From NCBI RefSeq assembly GCF_016894445.1, contig NZ_CP056775.1, positions 1,118,001-1,182,000 on the forward strand: a stretch of DNA of 64,000 nucleotides, given 5' to 3'. The stretch is from Dyadobacter sandarakinus. GTDB lineage: Bacteria; Bacteroidota; Bacteroidia; Cytophagales; Spirosomataceae. How positions within the stretch are numbered: the stretch's first letter is position 1; each line of letters opens with the position of its first letter. This document shows positions 19,177-29,589 of the stretch, one piece after another. The position numbers were made by a program, and so were the translations under genes. The notes beneath the pieces are model-generated. The model saw nothing but the letters and a program-made list of their open reading frames with translations, searched no databases and was not told the origin of the DNA.

Positions 19177-22100
19177 ATGTACATCACGCGTGTCTTTGGG
19201 TGTGTTATCGCTTCGCTCCTGCTTTTTGCCCGCTGTGGCAAGAAGCAGGAGACCCTTTTTGTCCTGCATGACTCCGGAGAAACCAGCATTGCATTTTCGA
19301 ACACATTAACGCCGAACGATTCGGTGAATCCTTTCACTTTTACCAATTTCTACAATGGAGGCGGGGTAGGCGTGGGGGATGTGAACAATGATGGCAAACC
19401 GGACATTTTCTTCGGAGGCAACCAGGTGAGCTGCCGGTTGTACCTGAGCAAAATCGATACATTATCGGGAGCCTGGGGGTTTGAAGATATTACGGCCCAG
19501 GCAGGTGTGCAGACGAACCGCTGGTGCACGGGCATTTCAATGGTGGACATCAACCAGGACGGCTTGCTGGATATTTACGTCAGCGTAGCACGGCACCTCA
19601 AAATGCCTTCGGGCGAAAACCTGCTGTTTGTTAACCAGGGTAACAATAAGGATCGCATTCCGGCATTTCGTGAGATGGCAAAAGAATACGGACTCAATGA
19701 TCCTGCATTTACGGTTCAGACTGCCTTTTTCGACGCAGACCTGGACGGCGACCTGGATGCATTTCTGCTTAATTCGGCTCCGGATGTGCAGAATCCTAAT
19801 TACCTGCGCAGGACGTACCATGACGGCTCTTTCCCCAGTACCGGCAAGCTTTACCGCAATGAAGGCAGCGGGCCGGATGGCGTGCCGGTTTTTCAAAACA
19901 TTTCTAAAGACGCCGGCATCCGCTTCGAAGGACTGGGCCTGGGACTTGCCGTGAGCGACCTCAACAAAGACGGTTTGCCGGACATTTATTGTTCCAATGA
20001 CTTCATCAGCAGCGATATACTCTATCTCAATGAAGGCTTGGCAGGTCACAGCCCGGCATTCAGGAACGTGATCCGGGAGGCGACTGCCCACACGAGCCTC
20101 TACGGCATGGGCGTGGATGTTGCCGACCTTAATAATGATACTTATCCCGATATTTTCCAGCTGGATATGCTGCCCGAGGATAATTTCAGGCAAAAGAAAA
20201 TGCTGGCCGGACAGGATTACGACCGCAAAGAAATGAGTATTTCGGAGCAGTATGGCTACCAGCTGCAGTACATGCGAAATATGCTTCAGGTAAATCAGGG
20301 CGCATTTCCCGGCCAGGAAAAAAGCGGGACGCCCATGTTCAGCGAAGTGGGCCTGCTGGCAGGAATCGCCAAAACGGATTGGAGCTGGGCACCGCTCATC
20401 GCCGATTTTGACAATGACGGACAGAAGGATGTATTTATCACAAACGGCTACCGCCGCGACGTGACAGACCGTGATTTTATCCAGTTTAAGGAAGATTTCG
20501 GGGAGTTTGGTACCAACAACTTCAAGCAGCAGAATGCATTGGAGCTGATCGGAAAAGTACCGGAAGTCCAGATTGCCAACTACGCTTACAAAAACCGGGG
20601 CGACCTTAATTTTGCCAATGTTTCCAGAGAATGGGGGCTGGACGAGCTTTCGTATTCCAATGGAGCTGCCTATGCAGATCTTGATGGGGACGGAGATCTG
20701 GACCTGATCGTCAATAACATAGATGCAGTAGCCTTTATCTACGAAAACAAGAGTGCAGGAAGGCCGGCTTGCCGTTTTTTAAATATCAATTTTAAAGGTG
20801 AAAAAGGAAACCTGGACGGGATTGGTAGCAAAGTCACCATCTGGAACGACAGCAAGCCACAGTACGCAGAGCTGGGTGTCGTGCGGGGTTTTCAGTCTTC
20901 GGTAGAGCCGGTGCTGCACTTTGGCCTGGGGGCGAGGGAACTGGTAGATAGTCTGGAAGTAGTCTGGCCGGGTGGAAAATCGCAAAAATTATACAAGCTC
21001 ACTGCCGGCCAAAAGATGCTTGTCCTGAACCAGAAAGAAGCCAGGGCTCCAAACAGTAAAACTGAAGTCACCACGGCGGGCACTTACTTTACCGATATTA
21101 CGGATCAGCATCCATTCAACTTTCAGCACAGGGAATCCAACTTTGTCGACTTCAAGCAAACTGCTACAATGCACAAGATGCTGTCGAGAACCGGCTTTCC
21201 GATGGCGGCTGCGGATGTAAACGGGGATGGGCTCGAAGACGTATTTGCCGGGGGCAGTTACCAGGGAAGCAAGCCCGCTATTTTTATGCAGAAAAGCGAT
21301 GGCGGATTTGAGAAACGCGTTTTTTCCAAAGATTCCCTGCATGAAAACTGCGCTGCTGCATTCGTGGATGTGGACGGTGATCGCGACCAGGATCTCATCA
21401 TTGTGAATGGAGGAATCGAGCTTCCGGCTTCGGAAAAGTCAGGTTATAAAGTGCAAATGTATCTGAATGACGGAACCGGCAACTTCAATCCGGCACCCCG
21501 CGGAGCCTTTCCCGACCTGACTGTGAGCGGGTCATGCATTGTTACCAATGATTTTGATAAGGATGGCGACCAGGATGTTTTTATCGGCGGGCGAAGTATT
21601 CCGGGTAAGTATCCGCTGCCTGCAAGCAGTTACCTCCTGCAAAACGATGGCCGCGGGCATTTCACCGATGTGACCGCCCGTTTTTGCCCCGACCTGCTGC
21701 ATGCCGGCATGGTTTGCGCCGCCCTCTGGACCGATACCAATCGCGATGGGTTTGATGACCTGGTAATTGCAGGTGAGTGGATGCCCGTGCGGATTTTTGA
21801 AAATCAGAAGGGAAAATCACTGCGTACCCAGGCGAATGATCTGGGCCGGTTTACGGGCTGGTGGAATGCACTTGCAGCGGGTGATTTTGATCACGACGGC
21901 GATGTGGATTTCATCGCCGGCAATGAAGGGCTGAATACATTTTATCGTGCATCGGAAAAAGAACCCATGCGGATGGTGGCCAAAGACTTTAACAATGATG
22001 GCATTTTTGACCCTTTGATGGGCTACTTTATACAGGGCAAGCGCCACCCGGCCGTGCCCAGGGACGCGCTGAACCAGCAGGTGATCCAGTTCCGCCGCAG

Positions 22101-22572
22101 GTTTCCGCATTACGCCGACTATGCCAGCGTAACCTTTGAGGACCTGCTGACCGGGGAGGAAACCAGGGGCGCCTACACGGCTGAAGTTACCTGCCTGACG
22201 AGCGCCTACATCGAAAATCTCGGGAACGGGAGGTTCGCCATGCACGAGCTCCCGGTTGAGGCGCAGAAAGCACCTGTATTCGGGATTGTGGTGGATGATG
22301 TGAATGAGGACGGGCATCCGGATGCCATCCTGACTGGTAATTTTTATCCGAATGAAGTAAATATGGGCAGACAGGACGCTTCTACGGGACTGCTGCTCCT
22401 GGGCAATGGAAAAGGAAAGTTCAGGTCTGTGGGCTGTGCAGAAAGCGGGTTGATGATCCCCGGCGATGCACGGAGAAGTCTTTTAATCAAAAGAAACGCG
22501 CACGAGAAGTGGCTGCTGACTGCTATCAACTCCGGGCCGATCAGGGTGAACAGGTTACGAAAGCATCTTTAA
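19177..22572 (+). CDS. FG-GAP/VCBS repeat lipoprotein with UnbV-ASPIC domain (1131 aa)
   Basis: An exported protein built of FG-GAP/VCBS repeats with many calcium-loop motifs such as D-V-N-N-D-G-K-P-D and D-L-D-G-D-G-D-L-D. They occupy residues about 50-535 and again 670-1110, suggesting two propellers. Between them, about 548-620, lies a UnbV/ASPIC-type domain (V-L-H-F-G-L-G...V-V-W-P-G-G). This order is typical of CRTAC1-like proteins. A short signal peptide with a lipobox-like A-R-C-G suggests a lipoprotein. A TTG start at 19168 is possible; ATG 19177 is preferred. It follows SusD directly, where many PULs encode a surface glycan-binding protein, so a binding role is inferred. Confidence 0.88.
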   Translation: MYITRVFGCVIASLLLFARCGKKQETLFVLHDSGETSIAFSNTLTPNDSVNPFTFTNFYNGGGVGVGDVNNDGKPDIFFGGNQVSCRLYLSKIDTLSGAWGFEDITAQAGVQTNRWCTGISMVDINQDGLLDIYVSVARHLKMPSGENLLFVNQGNNKDRIPAFREMAKEYGLNDPAFTVQTAFFDADLDGDLDAFLLNSAPDVQNPNYLRRTYHDGSFPSTGKLYRNEGSGPDGVPVFQNISKDAGIRFEGLGLGLAVSDLNKDGLPDIYCSNDFISSDILYLNEGLAGHSPAFRNVIREATAHTSLYGMGVDVADLNNDTYPDIFQLDMLPEDNFRQKKMLAGQDYDRKEMSISEQYGYQLQYMRNMLQVNQGAFPGQEKSGTPMFSEVGLLAGIAKTDWSWAPLIADFDNDGQKDVFITNGYRRDVTDRDFIQFKEDFGEFGTNNFKQQNALELIGKVPEVQIANYAYKNRGDLNFANVSREWGLDELSYSNGAAYADLDGDGDLDLIVNNIDAVAFIYENKSAGRPACRFLNINFKGEKGNLDGIGSKVTIWNDSKPQYAELGVVRGFQSSVEPVLHFGLGARELVDSLEVVWPGGKSQKLYKLTAGQKMLVLNQKEARAPNSKTEVTTAGTYFTDITDQHPFNFQHRESNFVDFKQTATMHKMLSRTGFPMAAADVNGDGLEDVFAGGSYQGSKPAIFMQKSDGGFEKRVFSKDSLHENCAAAFVDVDGDRDQDLIIVNGGIELPASEKSGYKVQMYLNDGTGNFNPAPRGAFPDLTVSGSCIVTNDFDKDGDQDVFIGGRSIPGKYPLPASSYLLQNDGRGHFTDVTARFCPDLLHAGMVCAALWTDTNRDGFDDLVIAGEWMPVRIFENQKGKSLRTQANDLGRFTGWWNALAAGDFDHDGDVDFIAGNEGLNTFYRASEKEPMRMVAKDFNNDGIFDPLMGYFIQGKRHPAVPRDALNQQVIQFRRRFPHYADYASVTFEDLLTGEETRGAYTAEVTCLTSAYIENLGNGRFAMHELPVEAQKAPVFGIVVDDVNEDGHPDAILTGNFYPNEVNMGRQDASTGLLLLGNGKGKFRSVGCAESGLMIPGDARRSLLIKRNAHEKWLLTAINSGPIRVNRLRKHL

Positions 22573-22592
22573 AATAAACGCATACAACTCCT

Positions 22593-23633
22593 ATGGTCTA
22601 CAAAAGTATCTTACCCCTTGCAGTGGCATTTTGCTGTGCTTCCCTTCAAAACGGTTTTGCGCAATCCAAGCCGCAGCCACTCGTGAAGGAAATTTATACG
22701 GCCGATCCGTCAGCGCATGTTTTCAATGGGAAAATCTACATTTATCCTTCCCACGACATTGAAGCCAATGTGGCGGAAGATGATGAGGGCGGGCATTTTA
22801 ACATGCGCGACTACCATGTTTTTTCAATGGATGATATCAATGCACCTGCGAAGGACCACGGCGTAGCACTGGATGTAAAGGATATTCCCTGGGCAGGCCG
22901 CCAGCTCTGGGCGCCCGATGCCGCTTATAAGAATGGTACTTATTACCTCTATTTTCCGGTAAAGGATAAAAAAGATGTGTTCCGCATCGGAGTCGCTACA
23001 AGCAAGTCTCCGACAGGTCCCTTCAAGCCCGCTGCAAACCCGATCGCGGGCAGTTACAGCATTGATCCGGCGGTTTTTACGGATAAAGACGGAAAAGCAT
23101 ACATGTACTTTGGTGGTATCTGGGGCGGACAGCTGCAGCGCTGGCATACGGGTAAATACGATGCAAGTCTGAAAACGGATCTTGGAAAAGGACATGAAAA
23201 CGAGCCGGCCCTGAGCGCGAAGGTAGCCCGGATGAAGGACAATATGCAGGCATTTGACGAAGCCCCGAAGGATGTGCAGCTTCTGGATGAAAACGGAACA
23301 CCATTGCTCGCCAAAGACGCGGACAGGCGTTTTTTTGAAGGAGCCTGGATGCACCGTCTGGGTGATAAATATTATTTCTCATACTCTACGGGCGATACGC
23401 ACTTGCTGGCCTATGCAGTGGGTGACTCGCCATATGGGCCGTTTACGTACAAAGGTGTCATCATGAAACCTGTTTCCGGCTGGACTACCCACCATTCGAT
23501 CATTGAGTTTAAGGGCAAATGGTACATCTTCTACCACGACGTGGAGCTTTCGGGCAAGACGCACCTGCGCAACATCAAAGTTCGTGAGCTTGTGCGCGAA
23601 AAGGACGGGAGTATTCAGACCATCGAGCCCTGA
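22593..23633 (+). CDS. GH43 glycosidase, exported (346 aa)
   Basis: A secreted or periplasmic glycoside hydrolase of family 43, a five-bladed propeller fold. Enzymes of this family are beta-xylosidases or alpha-L-arabinofuranosidases. The expected catalytic triad is visible: Asp38 in T-A-D-P-S, Asp158 in S-I-D-P-A and Glu249 in F-F-E-G-A-W. A signal peptide spans residues 1-24 and ends in F-A-Q. A single catalytic domain with no C-terminal accessory module. It follows the FG-GAP gene by 20 bases in the PUL. Confidence 0.9.
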   Translation: MVYKSILPLAVAFCCASLQNGFAQSKPQPLVKEIYTADPSAHVFNGKIYIYPSHDIEANVAEDDEGGHFNMRDYHVFSMDDINAPAKDHGVALDVKDIPWAGRQLWAPDAAYKNGTYYLYFPVKDKKDVFRIGVATSKSPTGPFKPAANPIAGSYSIDPAVFTDKDGKAYMYFGGIWGGQLQRWHTGKYDASLKTDLGKGHENEPALSAKVARMKDNMQAFDEAPKDVQLLDENGTPLLAKDADRRFFEGAWMHRLGDKYYFSYSTGDTHLLAYAVGDSPYGPFTYKGVIMKPVSGWTTHHSIIEFKGKWYIFYHDVELSGKTHLRNIKVRELVREKDGSIQTIEP

Positions 23634-23656
23634 GCTTATTTTCAGCAGATCTGTCT

Positions 23657-23683
23657 GAAAGGCCTGGAAAGTGCCTTTTTTAT
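23657..23683 (+). terminator. Terminator-like hairpin between GH43 and oxidoreductase genes
   Basis: AAAGGC (23658-23663) pairs with GCCTTT (23673-23678) and is followed by a T run. The stem is only six to seven bases, so it may be a partial terminator that lowers expression of the downstream PUL genes. Confidence 0.4.
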
Positions 23684-23709
23684 CAATATTACCATTATCA
23701 ACAGAAAAC

Positions 23710-24798
23710 ATGAATCTGGAAAGACGAGACTTTTTGTCAACATTAACAATAGCCGGTGCAGCAACATTATTCTCCGGTCACCCGCTGGTGGCTGCAACCG
23801 GACCAAGGAAGGAAAAGCTGGGTATTGCACTGGTAGGACTGGGCTATTACAGTACCGACCTGCTGGCTCCCGCGCTGCAGATGACGGAGAAATGCTATCT
23901 GGCAGGCATTGTGACGGGCACGCCATCCAAAGCAGAAACCTGGAAAACCAAGTACAACATCCCGGAAAAGAACATTTACACCTACCAGAACTTCGACAAG
24001 ATCGCCGACAACCCGGATATCGATATTGTGTACGTGGTACTGCCGCCTTCCATGCACCGTGAGTTTGTGGTACGTGCCGCCAAAGCGGGCAAACATGTGT
24101 TTTGTGAAAAACCGATGGCGCCTTCGGTGGCGGATTGTGAAGCGATGATCGCCGCCTGCAAAGCCAATAAAGTGAAGCTGGCGATCGGCTACCGCTGCCA
24201 GCACGACCCGAATATTCAGGCTTATATGAAGGTGGCCAAAGACCAGAAATTCGGAAAAGTGAAAATGGTGAACAGTGCCGCCGGCTATTTCGATGCACGC
24301 ACCGATCACTGGAAGCAGAAAAAAGCATTGGGCGGCGGCGTAATGGGCGATATGGGTGTGTATGCATTGCAGGGCGCCAGGCTGGCCACGGGTGAGGAGC
24401 CGGTCAGTGTGATCGCGCAGGCTTCTACCACGCGTCCGGAGATTTATAAAGAAGTGGAAGAGACGATGATGTTTATGCTCGATTTCCCAAGCGGCGCAAA
24501 GGCTGCCTGCCAGACGAGCTTTGGTATCAATATGAATTACCTGCAAGTCAATTATGAAAAAGGCTGGCTGAAACTGGAACCGCAGTCGGGCTACAATGGA
24601 AATAAAGGCAGTATGTCGGACGGTACCATCATCAATTTTCCAATCAAAAGTCAGCAGGCTAAGCAAATGGACGAGGACTGCATGGCGATCATGAACAATA
24701 CCGACCTGATTGCGCCGGGTGAGGAAGGATTGCGCGACATCCGGGTGGTGGAGGCGATTTACAAGTCTGCCGCTTCGGGTAAAAGTGTCAGGATTTAA
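23710..24798 (+). CDS. Gfo/Idh/MocA-family oxidoreductase (362 aa)
   Basis: An NAD(P)-dependent sugar oxidoreductase of the glucose-fructose oxidoreductase type. The N-terminus R-R-D-F-L-S-T-L looks like a Tat signal, so the protein may be exported folded with its cofactor. The Rossmann motif G-L-G-Y-Y-S-T lies near residue 45, and the family motif C-E-K-P-M near residue 134. The ATG at 23710 is preferred over an earlier one at 23671, because the Tat-like motif then sits at the start. It lies inside the xylan PUL, so oxidation or epimerisation of a released sugar is plausible. GH109-type NAD-dependent glycosidases share this fold, but nothing favours that. Confidence 0.85.
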   Translation: MNLERRDFLSTLTIAGAATLFSGHPLVAATGPRKEKLGIALVGLGYYSTDLLAPALQMTEKCYLAGIVTGTPSKAETWKTKYNIPEKNIYTYQNFDKIADNPDIDIVYVVLPPSMHREFVVRAAKAGKHVFCEKPMAPSVADCEAMIAACKANKVKLAIGYRCQHDPNIQAYMKVAKDQKFGKVKMVNSAAGYFDARTDHWKQKKALGGGVMGDMGVYALQGARLATGEEPVSVIAQASTTRPEIYKEVEETMMFMLDFPSGAKAACQTSFGINMNYLQVNYEKGWLKLEPQSGYNGNKGSMSDGTIINFPIKSQQAKQMDEDCMAIMNNTDLIAPGEEGLRDIRVVEAIYKSAASGKSVRI

Positions 24799-24818
24799 TC
24801 AGTTACGTATCAACATTC

Positions 24819-27275
24819 ATGAAACCCGTATATCTTTTTTGCTTGCTTTTGCTGGTACAGGCCCATTGTGTTTTTTCTCAAAATCAGCAATCACTTAAAC
24901 TCTGGTATAATACCCCTTCCGGCAAAACCTGGGAAAATGCTTTGCCGGTCGGAAACGGCAGACTCGGTGGCATGGTGTATGGAAATGTCGCCGACGAAAC
25001 GATCCAGCTGAACGAGAGTACATTCTGGTCGGGAAGCCCAAACCGGAACGATAACCCGGCGGCGCTGGCCGCCTTGCCGGAAATTCGCAAACTGATTTTT
25101 GACGGAAAACAAAAAGAGGCGGAGAAGCTTGCCAACCAGGCGATTATCACCAAGAAGTCGCACGGACAAATGTATTTGCCGGTGGGCGAGCTGCATTTGA
25201 CATTTCCTGGTCACGAAAGTTTTCAAAACTATTACCGCGAACTGGACATTGAGCGGGCGGTCGCCAAAACCAGCTACCAGGTGGATGGCGTGACATTTAC
25301 CCGGGAAGTAATTTCTTCTCTTCCTGATCAGGTAATTGCGGTGCGGCTCACGGCTGATAAGCCGGGCAAATTGTCCTTCGCAGCTTCTTACGCAACATTG
25401 AATCCAGGGGCGAAATTTCAGGTAACACCTGCGAAAGAACTGACGCTTGCAGCGACGGGTGCGGACCATGAGGGTGTGAAAGGAGCAATCCGGTTTAAGG
25501 CGATTACTAAAATTAAGACGGAGGGCGGGAGTGTATCTGCGGGGGATAGTACATTGATGGTCAAGGATGCGAATGCGGCAACTATTTATGTTTCTGTTGC
25601 CACAAATTTCACGAATTACCACGAATTGAGTGGGGATGAAAATAAGCTGGCGAGCGGGTATTTGAGCAAAGCGTATTCTAAATCTTTTGATACGATTTTG
25701 AAGTCGCATGTGGCGGCTTTTCAGAAGTACTTTAATCGGGTGAAGTTAGATCTGGGCACTTCCGATGCGGCCAATTTGCCGATTGACGAGCGGCTTAAAA
25801 ACTTTAAAACTGCGAATGATCCGGCGCTGGTGACATTGTACTACCAATATGGGCGCTACCTGCTGATTTCCAGCTCACAGCCGGGCGGGCAGCCTGCCAA
25901 TCTGCAGGGAATCTGGAACAACAAAATGCGGCCGCCCTGGGATAGCAAGTATACGATCAACATCAATGCGCAGATGAATTACTGGCCGGCGGAGAAGACA
26001 AACCTTTCCGAACTGCATGAGCCTTTTCTGAGAATGGTGAGTGAATTGTCAGAAACCGGGCGGGAAACTGCGAAGGTCATGTACGGCGCGCGCGGCTGGA
26101 TGGCGCATCATAATACGGATATTTGGCGTGCTACAGGCGCGATCGACGGCGCTTTCTGGGGCATGTGGATTGCGGGCGGCGGCTGGACGAGCCAGCATTT
26201 GTGGGAGCATTATCTGTACACCGGCGACAAAGCGTTTCTGGCGAAAATTTATCCGATACTCAAAGGCTCCGCCACTTTTTATACCGACTACCTGATTGAA
26301 CATCCCAAATACCACTGGCTGGTAACCAATCCGGGCAGCTCGCCCGAAAATGCTCCGGCCGCGCACGAAGGGTCTTCGCTCGACGCGGGTACTACCATGG
26401 ATAATCAGATCGCCTTCGACGTGTTTACTTCGGCGATCCGGGCAGCAGAGATTTTGAAAAAGGAAGATGCATTCATCGACACATTGCGCCAAAAACGCAA
26501 GCAGCTGCCGCCGATGCATGTGGGCCAGTACGGTCAGTTGCAGGAGTGGCTCGACGATGTGGATGATCCTAAAGACGATCACCGCCACGTGTCGCATTTG
26601 TACGGATTGTTCCCGGCTTCCCAGATTTCAGCCTACCGGAATCCCGAACTTTTCTCCGCAGCAAGGACTACCCTGAACCACCGCGGCGATGTTTCGACCG
26701 GTTGGAGTATGGGCTGGAAAGTGAACTGGTGGGCGCGGCTGCAGGATGGAAATCACGCTTACAAATTGATTCAGGACCAGTTAAGTCCCCCGAGCAATCG
26801 CGGCGGCGGTACTTACAACAACCTGTTTGACGCGCACCCGCCCTTTCAGATCGATGGTAACTTTGGCTGCACCTCAGGCATTACGGAAATGCTGATGCAA
26901 AGTGCGGATGGTGCGATTCACTTGCTGCCTGCCTTGCCCGATGTCTGGAAAGAGGGCAGCATTACTGGTCTTGTGGCGCGCGGCGGTTTTGAAATTGTCA
27001 ATATGCAGTGGAGGGGCTCTAAGCTGACCAAGGTGGAAATCCGCTCGAAACTAGGAGGTAACCTGCGGCTGCGCGTGCCGAATGCATTGAAACTGGCCAC
27101 CGGAACATTGAAAGATGGTTTCGGCGAAAATCCGAATGCATTCTATTCCACCGACCAGATCGCGACGCCGGTTATTTCACCCAAAGCAAATCAGGAAAAG
27201 GCAACATTAAAAGAAACAATGCTCTACGACCTGCCGACGCAGGCGGGTAAAGTGTATTCGTTTTCAGCCCAATAA
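24819..27275 (+). CDS. GH95 alpha-L-fucosidase / alpha-L-galactosidase (818 aa)
   Basis: An exported glycoside hydrolase of family 95. Signal peptide 1-21 (ends F-S-Q). The N-terminal beta domain (about 28-290) opens with L-W-Y-N-T-P, and the (alpha/alpha)6 barrel carries the family blocks [28 protein letters not shown] and [10 protein letters not shown]-terminal beta domain ends the protein. Full length. GH95 members remove alpha-1,2-fucose or L-galactose. In a xylan locus, L-galactose caps on cereal heteroxylan side chains are a fitting target, as known for GH95 in Bacteroides xylan loci; this is inference here. Confidence 0.92.
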   Translation: MKPVYLFCLLLLVQAHCVFSQNQQSLKLWYNTPSGKTWENALPVGNGRLGGMVYGNVADETIQLNESTFWSGSPNRNDNPAALAALPEIRKLIFDGKQKEAEKLANQAIITKKSHGQMYLPVGELHLTFPGHESFQNYYRELDIERAVAKTSYQVDGVTFTREVISSLPDQVIAVRLTADKPGKLSFAASYATLNPGAKFQVTPAKELTLAATGADHEGVKGAIRFKAITKIKTEGGSVSAGDSTLMVKDANAATIYVSVATNFTNYHELSGDENKLASGYLSKAYSKSFDTILKSHVAAFQKYFNRVKLDLGTSDAANLPIDERLKNFKTANDPALVTLYYQYGRYLLISSSQPGGQPANLQGIWNNKMRPPWDSKYTININAQMNYWPAEKTNLSELHEPFLRMVSELSETGRETAKVMYGARGWMAHHNTDIWRATGAIDGAFWGMWIAGGGWTSQHLWEHYLYTGDKAFLAKIYPILKGSATFYTDYLIEHPKYHWLVTNPGSSPENAPAAHEGSSLDAGTTMDNQIAFDVFTSAIRAAEILKKEDAFIDTLRQKRKQLPPMHVGQYGQLQEWLDDVDDPKDDHRHVSHLYGLFPASQISAYRNPELFSAARTTLNHRGDVSTGWSMGWKVNWWARLQDGNHAYKLIQDQLSPPSNRGGGTYNNLFDAHPPFQIDGNFGCTSGITEMLMQSADGAIHLLPALPDVWKEGSITGLVARGGFEIVNMQWRGSKLTKVEIRSKLGGNLRLRVPNALKLATGTLKDGFGENPNAFYSTDQIATPVISPKANQEKATLKETMLYDLPTQAGKVYSFSAQ

Positions 27276-27302
27276 TTTTTTTAACAGTTATTCAATATTG
27301 AA

Positions 27303-28991
27303 ATGCACAGGCTTTTTCTCAGGACTGTTTTCGCCTTTTTGTGCCTTGTGGCGACAAATAATGCGTCGGCGCAGTCAATTACTTTGGTCAATCCGATACT
27401 GACAGGCTTCTACCCCGACCCCAGCGTAGTGCAGGTGGGAAAGGATTATTACCTGGTCAATTCCACATTCTCCTATTTTCCCGGCATCCCCGTTTTTCAT
27501 AGCAAAGACCTTAAAAACTGGAAGCAGATCGGCAATGTGATCGACCGGCCGTCGCAGATGGATTTCATGGGTGAAAAACTGACCCGTGGACTTTTTGCGC
27601 CGGCAATCAGCTACCATAAAGGGACATTCTACGTCACCTGCACGGACATTGACCATGATGGGAATTTTGTTGCTACGGCTAAAAACCCGGCAGGTCCTTG
27701 GAGCGATCCGGTACGCATTCCGCAGGTCCGCGGCATTGATCCTTCGCTGTTTTTTGATGAGGATAACAAAGCATATATCATTTACAACAGCGACGCGCCG
27801 GATCATAAGCCGCTGTATTCCGGTCACCGCACGATCCGCATTTATGAAATGGATCCGGTCACATTGAAGGTGATCGGGGAGGAGAAGCAGCTGGTCAATG
27901 GTGGGGTGGATCTGAGTAAAAAGCCGGTCTGGATTGAGGCGCCGCATATTATGAAACGGTTTGGCTGGTACTATCTGTATGCAGCGGAGGGAGGTACGTC
28001 TGTAAACCATACCGAAGTGGTTTTCCGAAGTAAATCCGTCTGGGGACCTTATGTTCCTTACGAAAATAACCCTATTTTAACCCAAAGAGGATTGCCGGAG
28101 GATCGCAAAGACCCGGTAACATCAGCCGGGCATGCGCAGTTTGTGGATGGACCCGATGGCAAAACGTACGCGATTTTTCTGGCGGTAAGACCTTACGAGG
28201 GCGACTACTACAATACGGGCCGGGAAACATTCATCGCGCCGGTCACGTGGAAAGACGAGTGGCCGGTCATTAATCCCGACACCAAAGAAATCCAGTACCA
28301 GTACAAAGCCTCATTCCCCGAGGTAAAGCAGCCCGGTGCACTTCCGCAGGCAGGGAATTTCAGTTATACACTTACTTTCGAAAAATCCCTCGACCCGGCG
28401 ATGCTTTTCATGCGGACGATCGACAGCAGTTCTTTTTCTCTTTCTGCAAAAAATGGCCTGACATTAAAGTTGAAACCCGAAACCATCATGGAACTCGGTA
28501 ACCCCTCTTTTATCGGCAAGCGCCAGCAGCATTTGTACTGCACCACCGAAACCGAGCTCAACTTTTCTCCCAAATCGGAAAAAGAAAAAGCTGGCCTGAC
28601 GATCTTCCAGGACGAGGGCCATTTTTATCTGATCAGCAAATCATTGGATCAGAACAAACCGGTGATACAGCTTTACAAATCCAATCCGAAAGACAAAGAA
28701 ATGGAGTTGGTGACGCAAATGCCGCTCACAGATGCTGCCTCGCCGGTCAAACTGCGCATTGAAGCGGAGGGAGGTACTTATAGTTTTTATTTTTCAAAAG
28801 GAAATTCATGGCAGTTGCTGAAAGATAAGCTCGATGCCAAGTTTTTGAGTACAAAAGAAGCAGGTGGTTTTATAGGCTGTCTGCTCGGCATGTACGCGAC
28901 TTCATCCGGCGAGAAAACCACCAGTTCTGCTTCCTTTAAATATCTGAAATACAGCGGAAATGATCCGATGTTTGAAAAAGTTTCCAAATAA
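27303..28991 (+). CDS. GH43 beta-xylosidase / arabinofuranosidase with C-terminal domain (562 aa)
   Basis: An exported two-domain family 43 enzyme. Signal peptide 1-24 ends in A-S-A-Q. The propeller (about 28-345) has the catalytic residues Asp39 (Y-P-D-P-S), Asp146 (G-I-D-P-S) and Glu212 (W-I-E-A-P-H). Residues about 360-560 form a concanavalin-like domain of the beta-xylosidase C-terminal type, which often contributes to the active site in XynB-like enzymes. Length is usual for this architecture. Predicted to release xylose or arabinose from oligosaccharides in the periplasm. Confidence 0.92.
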   Translation: MHRLFLRTVFAFLCLVATNNASAQSITLVNPILTGFYPDPSVVQVGKDYYLVNSTFSYFPGIPVFHSKDLKNWKQIGNVIDRPSQMDFMGEKLTRGLFAPAISYHKGTFYVTCTDIDHDGNFVATAKNPAGPWSDPVRIPQVRGIDPSLFFDEDNKAYIIYNSDAPDHKPLYSGHRTIRIYEMDPVTLKVIGEEKQLVNGGVDLSKKPVWIEAPHIMKRFGWYYLYAAEGGTSVNHTEVVFRSKSVWGPYVPYENNPILTQRGLPEDRKDPVTSAGHAQFVDGPDGKTYAIFLAVRPYEGDYYNTGRETFIAPVTWKDEWPVINPDTKEIQYQYKASFPEVKQPGALPQAGNFSYTLTFEKSLDPAMLFMRTIDSSSFSLSAKNGLTLKLKPETIMELGNPSFIGKRQQHLYCTTETELNFSPKSEKEKAGLTIFQDEGHFYLISKSLDQNKPVIQLYKSNPKDKEMELVTQMPLTDAASPVKLRIEAEGGTYSFYFSKGNSWQLLKDKLDAKFLSTKEAGGFIGCLLGMYATSSGEKTTSSASFKYLKYSGNDPMFEKVSK

Positions 28992-29045
28992 TATCCAGCG
29001 AGTTTAATAACAGTTTATTCCATTTTTTTACCATTTAATTAACCT

Positions 29046-29567
29046 ATGAAAAAGTTAGTATCCGCAGTCTGCCTGTTGTTTTTCACCCTGCTAACCGGCA
29101 GCGTTAGTTACGCACAATCCAATTTTAAAAGTAAGTCTATCGGAGTAGGCGTCGTGGTGGAAGACATGGAACGTTCTCTGAACTTTTATGTCAAAGGAAT
29201 CGGCATGGTCAAAACCGGGAACTTTACCATCAATGCTGAATTTGGCAAACGCGGCGGTTTAACTGGCGGTGAAGCCGTGGAAGTCAACATTCTCAAACTC
29301 GAAAACGGTTCGGAAGGCACTGATTGGAAGCTGATGAGTTTTGGCAAAAAAGTAAATCATCCCAAGTCGAAGTTCATTCAGGATGATACCGGTCCGCAAT
29401 ACATCACCATTCAGGTAAAGTCGCTGAAACCCATTATCGACAGACTGAAAGAACAAAATGTCACTTTCCTGGGAAGCACGCCGACGCCATTGACGAAAGA
29501 TTCCCACTTCGTGCTGGTGCAGGATCCTGACGGAACATTTGTGGAGCTGATTGGGGCGATGGAGTAA
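29046..29567 (+). CDS. Exported VOC/glyoxalase-fold protein (173 aa)
   Basis: A single VOC-superfamily domain pair (about 30-172) behind a clear signal peptide (1-23, ends S-Y-A-Q). The ending V-Q-D-P-D-G-T-F-V-E-L-I-G is typical of glyoxalase/dioxygenase-fold proteins, where the Glu binds metal. VOC proteins are usually cytosolic, so export is odd. It sits between two GH43 genes, 54 bases after one and 22 bases before the next, so it belongs to the PUL operon. Its reaction cannot be read from sequence; acting on an aromatic released by the neighbouring esterase is one idea. Confidence 0.82.
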   Translation: MKKLVSAVCLLFFTLLTGSVSYAQSNFKSKSIGVGVVVEDMERSLNFYVKGIGMVKTGNFTINAEFGKRGGLTGGEAVEVNILKLENGSEGTDWKLMSFGKKVNHPKSKFIQDDTGPQYITIQVKSLKPIIDRLKEQNVTFLGSTPTPLTKDSHFVLVQDPDGTFVELIGAME

Positions 29568-29589
29568 GTTAAGATTTGGCTGATTTGAA

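Noticed and set aside
23767..24666. 300-codon open frame on the minus strand
   Set aside because: Antisense to the Gfo/Idh/MocA gene and without any recognisable domain.
25450..25800. Slightly more AT-rich codons within GH95
   Set aside because: The change is small and the family blocks on both sides are intact, so there is no sign of fusion or transfer.
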